64,000 nt of DNA from Ruminococcus sp. (GTDB lineage Bacteria > Bacillota > Clostridia > Oscillospirales > Ruminococcaceae), in assembly GCF_016287535.1 (NCBI RefSeq), contig NZ_JAEFAJ010000006.1:34068-98067 (forward strand), given 5' to 3'. The notes under the pieces were generated by a model. That model was not told the DNA's origin. It saw only the letters and a list, made by a program, of their open reading frames with translations, and did no database searches. Position numbers and translations under genes: made by a program. Shown here one piece after another: positions 1-9,224 of this stretch. Position 1 is the first letter of the stretch. The number at the start of each line of letters is the position of its first letter.

Positions 1-833
1 CTACAGACGTTGCCGCAAGAGGTATCGATGTGAGCGGAGTTGACGCTGTATTCAACTACGATCTGCCTCAGGACAATGAGTACTACATACACCGTATCGG
101 CAGAACAGGCCGGGCAGGCAGAACAGGTACGGCTTATACCCTTATAAGCGGCAGGAAACAGCTTTTCGACCTGAGGGCAATAGAGAAGTATACCCATGCT
201 GAGATACGCGAAATGCCGCTTCCAGACAAGGCTGATATAATAGCCATGAAGAAGGAGTCTCTCATAAAGGAGATATCAGAGGCACAGGCAGGTCACAACG
301 CTTATGATATACTTGACAGGCTCGCTTCACAGGGAATAGACTACCGGGAAGCTGCCGCAAGGATAATAGAAAAGCAGCTGAAGGCAGAGACCGACGCCCT
401 TCCGGACTTTGAGAGCGCACGTCCGCTCAAAAAGGGCAGGAACAACGGCGCAAAAACTGTAAAGATAGTTATAAACGTGGGAAGAAACCGCCGCATAGCT
501 CCGAATTTCATACTCGGAGCACTTGTTGACGCCACCGGAATGACGGGCAAGGATTTCGGCAAGATAGATATATTCGACGAGCATACTACCGTTGAAGTGC
601 CGGAAGCCGAGTCCGAATATATAATTGAAAGCACGGACTCAATAAAAATAAACGGAAACAAGGTGGAGGTCAAGCTGTACAAGGGCTCAGACCTGGGAGC
701 ACGCAGGAACCGCCGCCCCGATGACAAGCCTCGTTTTGACCGGAAAAAGGCTGCTTACGGCAATAAAAAAAGAGCGGAGCTTTTCTCCGATTACATACCT
801 AACCGAAAAAAGCGCATGAAAAAAAGACATTAA
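1..833 (+). CDS. DEAD-box RNA helicase, C-terminal part (5' end outside window)
   Basis: The reading frame is open from base 3, so the gene begins upstream of the window; the GTG at 30 is internal. The visible part starts with helicase motif V ([10 protein letters not shown]) and motif VI ([13 protein letters not shown]), which bind ATP and RNA in the second RecA-like domain. A later stretch (about bases 460-690) resembles the RRM-like RNA-binding domain of DbpA/CsdA helicases, followed by a Lys/Arg-rich tail ending in KKRMKKRH. This suggests a DbpA/CsdA-type helicase acting in ribosome assembly or RNA unfolding; which subfamily cannot be decided without the N-terminus. A ribosome binding site for the small downstream gene follows directly after the stop codon. 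Confidence 0.9.
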   Translation, partial: TDVAARGIDVSGVDAVFNYDLPQDNEYYIHRIGRTGRAGRTGTAYTLISGRKQLFDLRAIEKYTHAEIREMPLPDKADIIAMKKESLIKEISEAQAGHNAYDILDRLASQGIDYREAAARIIEKQLKAETDALPDFESARPLKKGRNNGAKTVKIVINVGRNRRIAPNFILGALVDATGMTGKDFGKIDIFDEHTTVEVPEAESEYIIESTDSIKINGNKVEVKLYKGSDLGARRNRRPDDKPRFDRKKAAYGNKKRAELFSDYIPNRKKRMKKRH

Positions 834-845
834 GGAGGTATTCAA

Positions 846-941
846 ATGCATAATGACAAAAAAACATGGACAAGGATAATTATATTAGCTCTTGCGATCA
901 TAATGGCGCTGGGTGCTATAATACTTCCGTTCCTGGGATAA
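846..941 (+). CDS. 31-residue single-pass membrane peptide
   Basis: This ATG frame of 31 codons has a strong Shine-Dalgarno (aaggaggta) that begins at the helicase stop codon, and it ends just before a rho-independent terminator. The peptide has a short charged start (MHNDKKTWTR) and one hydrophobic helix of about 20 residues (residues 11-30), so it is predicted to be a small membrane protein with a cytoplasmic N-terminus. It is probably co-transcribed with the helicase. No function is known to me; very short KK-containing membrane peptides of this kind are common in Clostridia. Confidence 0.7.
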   Translation: MHNDKKTWTRIIILALAIIMALGAIILPFLG

Positions 942-950
942 AATATCAAA

Positions 951-992
951 CGCTGCTGCTTCATGATGAGACAGCAGCGTTTTTCTTTTTTC
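951..992 (+). terminator. rho-independent terminator
   Basis: An 8-bp GC-rich stem (cgctgctg / cagcagcg) is followed by a long run of T. It ends the helicase and small-peptide transcript. Confidence 0.85.
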
Positions 993-1024
993 CCCCAGTC
1001 AGAATATCAGACGTATACTGCGTT

Positions 1025-1057
1025 ATGACATATTTCTCGGACCTGCTGCAATATAAT
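1025..1057 (+). promoter_or_regulatory. possible spoIIG promoter with long spacer
   Basis: A perfect -10 (tataat, 1052-1057) lies 21 bp from atgaca (1025-1030). Long-spaced sigma-A promoters are characteristic of the Spo0A-activated spoIIG promoter of Bacillus. No clear Spo0A box was found, so this is a tentative call. Confidence 0.4.
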
Positions 1058-1089
1058 TGTACTACAGACAGCAGACCGGGAGGTGTTCC

Positions 1090-1905
1090 GTGCAGACGAT
1101 ATATATTGACGTACTGATTGTCCTTAATATCTATGTAAACTTTTTCCTGCTGCGGATCACCGCAGGAATAACACATTCGCCCCTGCGTACATGGAGATGT
1201 ACAGCTGCTTCGGTCTACGGGAGCCTTTTCTCCCTTACGATACTTCTTCCGTTTCTCGGAAATACGGTATCTCTGATCATAAAACTTGCAGCTGCCGTCA
1301 CCATAGTAGCATTTGCGTTCGGTATCCGCTGCCCCAGGAGACTGCTCATAAACACTGCCGCTTTTTTCGCTGCGAATTTTGTCCTTGCAGGGACAGTATA
1401 CAGCGTATATACCCTGCTGAAACCTGATTTCATTCACTTCAACAACGGCTGCTTTTACATAGATTTTTCGCTGCTGATACTCATAATCACAACGGCAGCG
1501 CTGTATTTCGCCGTAAGGATCGTGCGCATATTTACAGACAAAGCTCCCGCCGGTGATTACCGCGTACTGATACGCGCAGGGAAAAAGGTTATATCACTTA
1601 CCGGACTTGCCGACACCGGCAACGGTCTTGTAGACTATTTTACCGGCTCCCCTGTGATAATCTGCTCTGAGGAGAGCTTCCCGGAGCTTACCGGTAGAGA
1701 GCTGGATATATCGCTGCTGCCAAAGGGCTTCCGCCTGCTCCCCTGCTCGGCAGTGTCCGGCAGCGGACTTATTCCCGTTTTCCGTCCTGACGAGGTACTG
1801 ATAATCAGCTGCACACAAAATGAAAAGAAACCTGTTGACGCTGTCATAGGCTTTGGCGAAAGCGGCGGAAAAGCCGTTTTCAATCCGAAGCTGCTGAAAA
1901 TATAG
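1090..1905 (+). CDS. spoIIGA: Sigma-E processing peptidase SpoIIGA
   Basis: This is a predicted membrane-embedded aspartic protease that removes the pro-sequence of sigma-E during sporulation. The N-terminal half has about five hydrophobic segments. The soluble C-terminal half carries the aspartic protease signature [10 protein letters not shown] (about residues 175-184) followed by a hydrophobic GSPVII strand. I place the start at GTG 1090 because gggaggtg lies just upstream and the protein then begins [17 protein letters not shown], as the family does; a longer ATG frame from 1057 lacks a ribosome binding site. At 271 residues it is close to, slightly shorter than, typical members. It sits 22 bp before sigE, the conserved gene order. 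Confidence 0.92.
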   Translation: MQTIYIDVLIVLNIYVNFFLLRITAGITHSPLRTWRCTAASVYGSLFSLTILLPFLGNTVSLIIKLAAAVTIVAFAFGIRCPRRLLINTAAFFAANFVLAGTVYSVYTLLKPDFIHFNNGCFYIDFSLLILIITTAALYFAVRIVRIFTDKAPAGDYRVLIRAGKKVISLTGLADTGNGLVDYFTGSPVIICSEESFPELTGRELDISLLPKGFRLLPCSAVSGSGLIPVFRPDEVLIISCTQNEKKPVDAVIGFGESGGKAVFNPKLLKI

Positions 1906-1927
1906 CCATAAACGAAGGAGAAAAAAC

Positions 1928-2626
1928 ATGAACATCATCAGAAAGATCAAAGCGTACCTGAAAAAACATTTTCCCGGAGAAGTATTCTACGTAAACGGCT
2001 CGGATACTCTTCCGCCTCCCCTCACAAAAGAAGAAGAAAACGAAGTATTTACACGTCTCGGTGAACATGACACAGATGCCCGCAACTGCCTTATCGAGCA
2101 TAATCTCCGCCTTGTGGTATACATAGCGAAGAAGTTCGAGTCCACAGGCATAGGCATTGAGGATCTTGTATCCATAGGCACTATAGGGCTTATAAAAGCC
2201 GTCAATACCTTCTGTCCCACTAAGAATATCAAGCTTGCGACCTACGCCTCTCGCTGCATAGAGAACGAGATACTCATGTTCCTGCGCAAATCCTCCCAGT
2301 ACCGAAACGATCTTTCCATAGACGAGCCGCTCAATATTGACTATGACGGAAACGAGCTCCTGCTCTCGGATATTCTCGGTACCGACGACGATATAGTCAA
2401 CAAGGGCATAGAGAACGAAGCGGAAAGGGATATACTCCGCAGCGCCGTAGCCGAGCTCGGCGACCGTGAACGGGAAATAATGGAAATGCGTTTCGGACTT
2501 ATCGACGGCAAGGAGAAGACGCAGAAGGAGGTCGCCGACAGTATAGGCATATCCCAGTCCTATATATCAAGACTTGAAAAAAAGATAATCAAAAAGCTCC
2601 GGGTAAAGATAGAAAGTGTTTCGTGA
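1928..2626 (+). CDS. sigE: RNA polymerase sporulation sigma factor SigE
   Basis: A 232-residue sigma-70 family protein. It has a short basic amphipathic pro-sequence (residues 1-28) followed by the conserved segment [10 protein letters not shown]. Region 2 ([22 protein letters not shown], and the [19 protein letters not shown] core) and region 4 (helix-turn-helix [22 protein letters not shown]) are intact. In spore formers sigma-E is the first mother-cell sigma factor, made as a membrane-bound precursor and activated by SpoIIGA, encoded directly upstream. Ribosome binding site gaaggag. No sigG follows, unlike Bacillus; a terminator comes straight after. Confidence 0.95.
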   Translation: MNIIRKIKAYLKKHFPGEVFYVNGSDTLPPPLTKEEENEVFTRLGEHDTDARNCLIEHNLRLVVYIAKKFESTGIGIEDLVSIGTIGLIKAVNTFCPTKNIKLATYASRCIENEILMFLRKSSQYRNDLSIDEPLNIDYDGNELLLSDILGTDDDIVNKGIENEAERDILRSAVAELGDREREIMEMRFGLIDGKEKTQKEVADSIGISQSYISRLEKKIIKKLRVKIESVS

Positions 2627-2634
2627 CTAAAAGT

Positions 2635-2658
2635 CCCTGCCATAGCAGGGGCTTTTTC
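2635..2658 (+). terminator. rho-independent terminator after sigE
   Basis: The stem ccctgc / gcaggg with a cata loop is followed by gctttttct. Confidence 0.8.
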
Positions 2659-2688
2659 TGTCATATTCAGTTTTTTTGCTGTCTGCTA

Positions 2689-2717
2689 TTGTAAAAAAAG
2701 CGTTTTTGTGATATAAT
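2689..2717 (+). promoter_or_regulatory. sigma-A promoter of recJ operon
   Basis: ttgtaa (2689-2694), 17-bp spacer, tataat (2712-2717), about 35 bp before the recJ start. It probably drives recJ, rel and the following genes. Confidence 0.75.
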
Positions 2718-2751
2718 GAATTAAATATATCTTTTCATCAGGAGTCACTAT

Positions 2752-4788
2752 ATGAAAAAATGGAATGTCGGCAGACCCGACAGAAAAACGATCTCAGCGC
2801 TCATGCTCGGCTGCGGCGTCACCTCACTGACGGCTGCCGCTCTTGCAGCCAAGGGGTATTCCTCCGCTGAGTCCGTAATGGAGAGCCTTAATGCGGACGA
2901 GCTTTCCGATCCCTTTCTCATAAAGGATATGCAGCAGGCGGCTGATACTATAAATACCGCCATAGAAAACGGTGAACGTATATGTATTTACGGGGATTAC
3001 GACTGCGACGGCATAATGTCTGCCGTCATACTTTATTCCTATCTCCTTGAAGCCGGAGCTGACGTTACATATTATATCCCCGAACGCACAGAGGGCTACG
3101 GTCTTAACATAAAGGCGGCAGATAAAATAGCTGCTGACGGCGTATCGCTCATAATCACTGTTGATAACGGCATATCGGCTATCGAAGAAGCCGAATACAT
3201 ATACGCCCTCGGAATGAGGCTCGTAGTTACGGATCACCACCGTCAGGGCGAACAGCTCCCCCGCGCGGAAGCGGTTGTGGACCCACACAGGCACGACTGC
3301 TTCTCCCCTTTCAAGGATATGTGCGGCGCAGGTATTGCGCTGAAGCTGGTGGCTGCACTTGACGGCGGCGACTACACCATGGCGCTGGAGCAGTTCGGCG
3401 ATCTCGCAGCTATAGCAACTGTTGCCGACATTGTAAGCCTTAAAGGTGAAAACCGTTTCCTTGTCTCCTACGGACTGGAGCTTATCAGCAATACAGACCG
3501 TCCTGCCCTTATGGCTCTGAAAGAAGTATGCGGACTTAATGGCAAGCCCGTAGATACACGTTCCGTAGGCTTCGGGATAGGTCCGAGGATAAACGCGGCA
3601 GGAAGATTCGGCTCCCCGAAAACTGCTGCGGAGCTTTTTCTCTGCGAGGACTATGACGAAGCACTCAAAGCCGCGCAGGAGCTCGACAGTCTCAATAATC
3701 TGCGCAAGGACGAGGAAAACTCCATTATTTCCGAAATATACTCCATGATAGACAGCGACCCACATATCATACGCGAAAGAGTGATATTCCTCTGCGAAAA
3801 GAACTGGCATCACGGTGTGATTGGAATAGTTGCCTCACGTATCGTCGAGCAGTTCGGCAAGCCCTGCTTCATAGTATCGGAGGCTGAAGGCGAGCTGAGA
3901 GGCTCTGCCCGCTCTTTCGGTGAGTTCTCCGTATTTGAAGCGCTGACCGCTGCCTCAGATGTACTTGAAAAATTCGGCGGACACCCCGGCGCAGGGGGCT
4001 TCACCATAAAAAACGGAATGGCGGAAAGCTTTCATCAGCTCCTTGAAAAGTACGCCCTTGATAATCACAGGGTAATGCCGGCAGCGGAGCTTTCCGCCGA
4101 CAGTCCGGTGTCCCCTCAGGAGCTTGAAATTGAAAATATAAAAGGACTTGACGTCCTTGAACCCTTCGGCACTGACAATGAAAAGCCCCTTTTCTATATC
4201 GAGAACGCTCAGATACTTGATATAGTCCCACTTTCGGACGGTGCTCACACAAAGCTGCGGATAAAGGTCGGCTACACACAGGCTGACGCTCTGATGTTCA
4301 GGAAGTCTCCCCATGAGCTCCCCGTATCAAAGGGCGATGTATGCAGCATGATAGTTTCACTGGGAGTGAACGAGTTTCGCGGCACTGTCTCACCCAATAT
4401 CATCATAAGCGATATCCGTCCGCAGCCCTTTGAGCAGAGCAGATATTTCGCCGCTCTGAATGCCTTTGAAGCTTTCATGCGCGGTGAAGAGCTCCCTCAG
4501 AACTACTATCCGAGTATGTATCCGTCACGTGACGATGTCGTAAAGATATACAAGTCCATACCCGACGGAGGTATTAACACGGACACGCTCTATATCAGGC
4601 TCAATGACAGGAATATAAACTTCTGTAGGTTCTGTATTTCCGTTGAAGCTCTCAGACAGCTCGGACTCGTCAGCGTTTCATTTGCTGAAATGACAATAAA
4701 AAGGATCAGCGTAACTCAGAAAGCCGATCTGGACTCGGCTCCCGTACTTGCTTCTCTCAGAAGCAGGCTCGGTAAAAGCCATAAATAA
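2752..4788 (+). CDS. recJ: Single-stranded-DNA-specific exonuclease RecJ
   Basis: RecJ degrades single-stranded DNA 5' to 3' in recombinational and mismatch repair. The DHH phosphoesterase core shows the metal-binding motifs YGDYDCDG (Asp82, Asp84, Asp86) and VTDHH (residues 159-163). The DHHA1 domain carries the GGHPGAGGFT motif (about residues 408-416), and an OB-like domain follows. Beyond about residue 580 is a tail of some 100 residues of the sort found in many Firmicutes RecJ proteins. At 678 residues it is full length. It is the first gene of a tight plus-strand cluster; rel begins 11 bp after its stop. Confidence 0.94.
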   Translation: MKKWNVGRPDRKTISALMLGCGVTSLTAAALAAKGYSSAESVMESLNADELSDPFLIKDMQQAADTINTAIENGERICIYGDYDCDGIMSAVILYSYLLEAGADVTYYIPERTEGYGLNIKAADKIAADGVSLIITVDNGISAIEEAEYIYALGMRLVVTDHHRQGEQLPRAEAVVDPHRHDCFSPFKDMCGAGIALKLVAALDGGDYTMALEQFGDLAAIATVADIVSLKGENRFLVSYGLELISNTDRPALMALKEVCGLNGKPVDTRSVGFGIGPRINAAGRFGSPKTAAELFLCEDYDEALKAAQELDSLNNLRKDEENSIISEIYSMIDSDPHIIRERVIFLCEKNWHHGVIGIVASRIVEQFGKPCFIVSEAEGELRGSARSFGEFSVFEALTAASDVLEKFGGHPGAGGFTIKNGMAESFHQLLEKYALDNHRVMPAAELSADSPVSPQELEIENIKGLDVLEPFGTDNEKPLFYIENAQILDIVPLSDGAHTKLRIKVGYTQADALMFRKSPHELPVSKGDVCSMIVSLGVNEFRGTVSPNIIISDIRPQPFEQSRYFAALNAFEAFMRGEELPQNYYPSMYPSRDDVVKIYKSIPDGGINTDTLYIRLNDRNINFCRFCISVEALRQLGLVSVSFAEMTIKRISVTQKADLDSAPVLASLRSRLGKSHK

Positions 4789-4799
4789 GGAGAATAGAT

Positions 4800-7097
4800 A
4801 TGACAGATGACATGAATGTATCAAATCTCACACATCATGAGGTCGAAGTCCCGATACCAGAATCGGCGCTACCCAAGGATCCCACTGATTTTCTCAATGA
4901 TATCCCCGATTTCAAGGACGATTACACCATTGAGAAGATAATACAGAAGATACTCACTGACGATAAGCAGTACGATCTCAGCAAGATCATTTCCGCTTAC
5001 GAATTCGCTGCGAAGGCTCATGAGGGACAGACACGCTCCTCAGGACAGCCATATATCACACACCCCTTAGCCGTATCCTATACCCTTCTTGAACTGGGTA
5101 TGGACACCGATACTATCTGTGCAGCCCTGCTCCACGACGTAGTAGAGGATACAGACGCCACTCTTGATGATATAAAGAAGCGTTTCGGACAGGACGTTGC
5201 CCTCCTCGTTGACGGAGTAACAAAGCTGAGCAAGATCCCCACCTCCAGCAAGGAGGAGCAGCAGGCTGAGAATATCCGAAAGATACTCCTTGCGATGTCT
5301 CAGGATATCCGTGTAATGATAATCAAGCTCAGCGACCGTCTCCACAATATGCGCACGCTGAAATACCGTCCTCTCGAAAAGCAGAGGAACACCGCTCTCG
5401 AAACAATGAATATCTACGCTCCTATCGCTCACCGCCTTGGTATAAGAGCCATGAAGGAGGAGCTTCAGGATCTTGCTTTCCACTTCCTCGACCCATATGC
5501 CTACTCTGAAATTGAAAATATACTCGAAAACAAGAAGGAAGAGCGGGAGGCGTTTATCGAGATAATCAAGAGCCGTATCGCTCAGCGCTTCAAGTCGGAG
5601 GAATTCGCTCAGCCGCCGCAGATAGACGGACGAGTAAAGAGCATATACAGCATTTACCGAAAGATATTCATAAACCACAAGGATATCGACGAGATATACG
5701 ACAAATACGCAGTAAGAATAATCGTTACCACTATCGCCGAATGCTACAATGTTCTCGGACTTATCCACGATATGTTCAAGCCCCTTCCCAACCGCTTCAA
5801 GGACTATATCTCCACACCCAAGAACAATATGTATCAGTCTCTGCACACCACTGTTCTCGGCAAGGAGGGCATACCCTTCGAGGTGCAGATACGTACATGG
5901 GATATGCACGAGACCGCGGAATACGGTATCGCAGCCCACTGGAAATACAAGGAGGGCATACAGGGCAAGGATAAGATGGAGCACCGTCTCGCATGGGTGC
6001 GTCAGGTGATCGAGGCCCAGCAGACCTCCGACGACGTTGAGGAGATAGTCCGCATAATCAAAACCGATCTCGACCCGGAGGATATAGTAGTAATGACTCC
6101 AAAGGGTATGTCGGTAAGTCTGCCTATAAACTCCACCGTTATCGACTTCGCCTACCGTATCCACACTCAGATAGGTCACAAGACCGTAGGCGCAAAGGTG
6201 GACGGAAGGATAGTCCCCCTCGATTACAAGCTCCAGACCGGTCAGATATGCGAGATCATCACCAGCAAGGACCCGGAAAAGGGCCCCAACCGCGCATGGC
6301 TGAACATAGTGCAGACCAACGAAGCACGCTCCAAGATACGCTCATGGTTCAAGAAGGAAAGGCGCGAGGAGAATATCACTGAGGGAAAGACCCAGCTTGA
6401 ACGTGAATTCAAGCGCCACAGGATAAATCTCAGGGAAGATCAGTACACCGAGTTCCTGCAGGACGACTTCAAACGCCACAACTGCGAAAATCTTGAGGAC
6501 TTCTACGCTTCCATAGGCTACGGAGGCATAACTCTCTCAAAGATGATGCCACGCCTGAAGGACAAGTACGAAAAGCTCCACGAAAATGACGACGAGCCGT
6601 CGGTAGTTCCGCTCATCAAGCCAAAGCCCAACGGCAGGAGCAGTATCATACTTGACCAGATAGACGATATGCTCATTAAATTCGCTCAGTGCTGCAATCC
6701 TCTTCCCGGTGATGATATTATCGGATTCATCACAAGAGGCTACGGCATATCTGTTCACACTACCAGCTGTACCAACTACAAGGCTGCCCTGGCAAGAAAT
6801 ATCCCTGAGGAGCTTGACCGCTGGGTGGAGATACAGTGGACAGACAACAGCGATACACAGCTTCAGACAAGCTTTGAAGTCACAGCTACAGACCGCGTTG
6901 GACTGGTATACGATATTTCCGCAGTCCTGCTCGAAGCCCGTGTGCCGATCGTCCATTCAGCTTCAAGAGTGCTGAAAAACGGCAATGCGCTGTTTGAAGC
7001 CACTATCGTTATATCAAGCACGGAACAGCTGAAGAATCTCTTTGAGAAGCTCAGGAAGATAAAGGGCGTTATCTCTGTAGAGAGAGCCGCTATTTAA
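4800..7097 (+). CDS. relA: Bifunctional (p)ppGpp synthetase/hydrolase Rel
   Basis: This enzyme makes and degrades the stringent-response alarmone (p)ppGpp. The HD hydrolase domain is intact (HPL at 88-90, LHDVVED with His112-Asp113). The synthetase domain has DKYAVRIIV, KDYISTPKNNMYQSLHTTV and the EVQIRT motif. A TGS domain, a zinc-finger-like segment (AQCCNPLPGDD) and a C-terminal ACT domain follow. Because both catalytic halves keep their key residues, a bifunctional Rel is expected rather than a single-activity enzyme. The N-terminus is about 45 residues longer than usual and acidic. ATG with gga upstream; the MBL gene follows 11 bp downstream. Confidence 0.95.
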   Translation: MTDDMNVSNLTHHEVEVPIPESALPKDPTDFLNDIPDFKDDYTIEKIIQKILTDDKQYDLSKIISAYEFAAKAHEGQTRSSGQPYITHPLAVSYTLLELGMDTDTICAALLHDVVEDTDATLDDIKKRFGQDVALLVDGVTKLSKIPTSSKEEQQAENIRKILLAMSQDIRVMIIKLSDRLHNMRTLKYRPLEKQRNTALETMNIYAPIAHRLGIRAMKEELQDLAFHFLDPYAYSEIENILENKKEEREAFIEIIKSRIAQRFKSEEFAQPPQIDGRVKSIYSIYRKIFINHKDIDEIYDKYAVRIIVTTIAECYNVLGLIHDMFKPLPNRFKDYISTPKNNMYQSLHTTVLGKEGIPFEVQIRTWDMHETAEYGIAAHWKYKEGIQGKDKMEHRLAWVRQVIEAQQTSDDVEEIVRIIKTDLDPEDIVVMTPKGMSVSLPINSTVIDFAYRIHTQIGHKTVGAKVDGRIVPLDYKLQTGQICEIITSKDPEKGPNRAWLNIVQTNEARSKIRSWFKKERREENITEGKTQLEREFKRHRINLREDQYTEFLQDDFKRHNCENLEDFYASIGYGGITLSKMMPRLKDKYEKLHENDDEPSVVPLIKPKPNGRSSIILDQIDDMLIKFAQCCNPLPGDDIIGFITRGYGISVHTTSCTNYKAALARNIPEELDRWVEIQWTDNSDTQLQTSFEVTATDRVGLVYDISAVLLEARVPIVHSASRVLKNGNALFEATIVISSTEQLKNLFEKLRKIKGVISVERAAI

Positions 7098-7108
7098 GGA
7101 GGATACAC

Positions 7109-7750
7109 ATGAAGATACATCATTTGCAGCTCGGACCGATGCGCTCAAACTGCTATATAGTCGAGACAGCTCCGGGACGCTGCGTTGCCGTAGATATCGG
7201 CGGCGACAGCAGACTGCTTCTTGAATTCCTGAAAATGAAAAAGCTCAGGCTTAAAAAGATACTCCTCACCCACGGTCATTTCGATCATTTCGGCGGCGCG
7301 GAGGAGGTTCATCAGGCTACCGGTGCGGAAATATATATCCATGAGCTTGATGCTCATATGCTCACAAGCGAATCTGCTTCACTCGCCACGAATATGTCAT
7401 TCATTAAATTTGTACCGGTCACTGACTGGACCTGTATTTTCGGCGACTGCTACATTAATGACGGCGACTGCTCTTTCAGGGTCATCCATACTCCCGGACA
7501 TTCACGCGGAAGCGTATGCTATGTCTGCGAAGATGTCATTTTTTCCGGAGACACCCTTTTCTGTTGCTCCGTCGGAAGGACAGATTTCCCAGACGGCAGC
7601 GTGGCAGCCATGACCTATTCTCTGAATAAGCTTTATAACCTTGAGGGCGATTACACGGTACATCCCGGACATAACGGAAGCACCACCCTCGGCTACGAGC
7701 GTGAATCAAATCCGTATATGAAACAGTTCAGAGGTAAAAATGACGACTGA
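7109..7750 (+). CDS. MBL-fold metallohydrolase (glyoxalase II-like)
   Basis: A 213-residue metallo-beta-lactamase-fold hydrolase. All metal ligands are visible: THGHFDHFGG (HxHxDH), the His in HTPGHSRGS, the Asp in FSGDTLF and the His in HPGHNGSTT. The small size without the C-terminal domain of true glyoxalase II places it with the YcbL/YqgX-like group, often called hydroxyacylglutathione hydrolase; the substrate is unknown. Ribosome binding site aaggagg. Its last codons overlap the hemZ start by 11 bp, so the two are probably translationally coupled. Confidence 0.88.
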   Translation: MKIHHLQLGPMRSNCYIVETAPGRCVAVDIGGDSRLLLEFLKMKKLRLKKILLTHGHFDHFGGAEEVHQATGAEIYIHELDAHMLTSESASLATNMSFIKFVPVTDWTCIFGDCYINDGDCSFRVIHTPGHSRGSVCYVCEDVIFSGDTLFCCSVGRTDFPDGSVAAMTYSLNKLYNLEGDYTVHPGHNGSTTLGYERESNPYMKQFRGKNDD

Positions 7751-9224
7751 TAATACCAAAATGCCGATAATTCTCATCGGCAATTCTTTTAAATACGAGA
7801 TCGAAGCCACAATGAAGCTCTTTTTCAGTACGGCTCATTACACCTTTGGCAGTTCCCGTGATGATATCACAGGAGATGAGTATGTAATCGCAGAGGTCTC
7901 CGGAGACGGAAAGACTATAACCGCAGAAGTAAAGCTCAGCGGCGAAGCCCCTGTGATACGCTGTTCTTCTCCCGGTGATACGTCAGAAAACGAGCATGAG
8001 CTTTGCAGACTTATCTTCCATATACTCTGCGAAAAAACAGGAATAAGACCCCCATGGGGACTTATGACCGGGATACGTCCCGTAAAAAAGGTCATCGAGC
8101 TCATGGATCAGGGGCTTTCAAGGGAAGATATATTCAGGGATCTGTCAGACAGATATGAAGTCACTGAAAAAAAACTTCAGCTTGCTTATGATACCGCTGT
8201 AAATCAGCTCCCTATAGTCGAAAGGATAGACAGCTCGGCTGTTAGTCTTTACGTTTCCATACCCTTCTGTCCTACAAGGTGCAGCTACTGCTCCTTCGTA
8301 TCACATTCAATGGATTCTGCAATGAAGCTGATGCCGGAATACGTTTCGGCGCTGTGCCGGGAGCTTGAGATACTCGGAAATATCGTAAAAGAGACCGGTA
8401 CAAAGGTGGATACCGTTTACTTCGGAGGGGGCACTCCCACTTCTCTGTCAGCACAGGATCTGAAAACAATTATGGAAGCCGTTGCGAAAAACTTCGATAT
8501 CGCAAATATCCGCGAATACAGCGTTGAGGCAGGACGCCCAGACACCATAACAGAGGAAAAGCTCAGGGTAATAAAGGATCTGGGCGCTGACAGAATATCC
8601 GTAAATCCTCAGACTCTCAATGACGATGTGCTGAAGGTCATCGGCAGAAGGCACTCCGGCGGGGACTTTATCAGAGCATTTGAGCTAGCAAGAAATATCG
8701 GCTTCAGGAATATCAATACCGACCTTATAGCAGGTCTTCCCACAGAGTCTGCGGAAAGCTTCCGCAATACACTTGACAGGATAATTGAGCTGGACCCGGA
8801 AAGTATTACCGTCCATACCCTTACAATAAAGCGTTCAGCCACCCTGTTCGCAGGCGGGAACGAAAACTGCTCAAATCCTGCCGCAGAAATGGTGGACTAC
8901 AGCATACCTGCTCTTATGTCTCACGGCTATCTGCCGTACTATATGTACCGTCAGAAGAATACCGTGGACAACCTTGAAAACGTAGGCTACGCGAAAAAGG
9001 GCTTCGAGAGCTATTACAATATCTTCATCATGGACGAAACACAGACCATACTCGGCGCAGGCTGTGCGGCTTCCACGAAGCTCCTTTACGAAAACAACAG
9101 GATAGAGCGCATACATAATTACAAGTTCCCTTACGAATATATACGCAGCTTCGACAAGCTCATGGAAAAGAAAAAGGAGGTGGCTGAATGCTTGAAAAAA
9201 ATCAAGTTTTTAAAGCTGAGATAA
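7740..9224 (+). CDS. hemZ: Radical SAM coproporphyrinogen dehydrogenase-like protein HemZ
   Basis: A 494-residue radical SAM protein. The [4Fe-4S] motif is CPTRCSYCSF (CxxxCxxC) near residue 177, with YFGGGTPTS typical of the HemN/HemZ group. An N-terminal domain of about 165 residues precedes it, which fits HemZ rather than HemN or HemW. HemZ is assigned to oxygen-independent coproporphyrinogen III oxidation, but its activity is poorly proven and no other heme gene is in the window. It overlaps the MBL gene upstream by 11 bp and the methyltransferase gene downstream by 37 bp, a tight operon. Confidence 0.88.
   Translation: MTTDNTKMPIILIGNSFKYEIEATMKLFFSTAHYTFGSSRDDITGDEYVIAEVSGDGKTITAEVKLSGEAPVIRCSSPGDTSENEHELCRLIFHILCEKTGIRPPWGLMTGIRPVKKVIELMDQGLSREDIFRDLSDRYEVTEKKLQLAYDTAVNQLPIVERIDSSAVSLYVSIPFCPTRCSYCSFVSHSMDSAMKLMPEYVSALCRELEILGNIVKETGTKVDTVYFGGGTPTSLSAQDLKTIMEAVAKNFDIANIREYSVEAGRPDTITEEKLRVIKDLGADRISVNPQTLNDDVLKVIGRRHSGGDFIRAFELARNIGFRNINTDLIAGLPTESAESFRNTLDRIIELDPESITVHTLTIKRSATLFAGGNENCSNPAAEMVDYSIPALMSHGYLPYYMYRQKNTVDNLENVGYAKKGFESYYNIFIMDETQTILGAGCAASTKLLYENNRIERIHNYKFPYEYIRSFDKLMEKKKEVAECLKKIKFLKLR

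Noticed and set aside
866..1117. 83-codon plus-strand frame
   Set aside because: It runs through a terminator hairpin and its T run and overlaps the 31-residue gene in another frame.
2824..3813. 329-codon open frame on the minus strand
   Set aside because: It lies entirely inside recJ, antisense, has no ribosome binding site and no recognisable domain. RecJ motifs are on the plus strand.
5067..6179. 370-codon open frame on the minus strand
   Set aside because: It is antisense to the rel gene, whose HD and synthetase motifs are clear on the plus strand.
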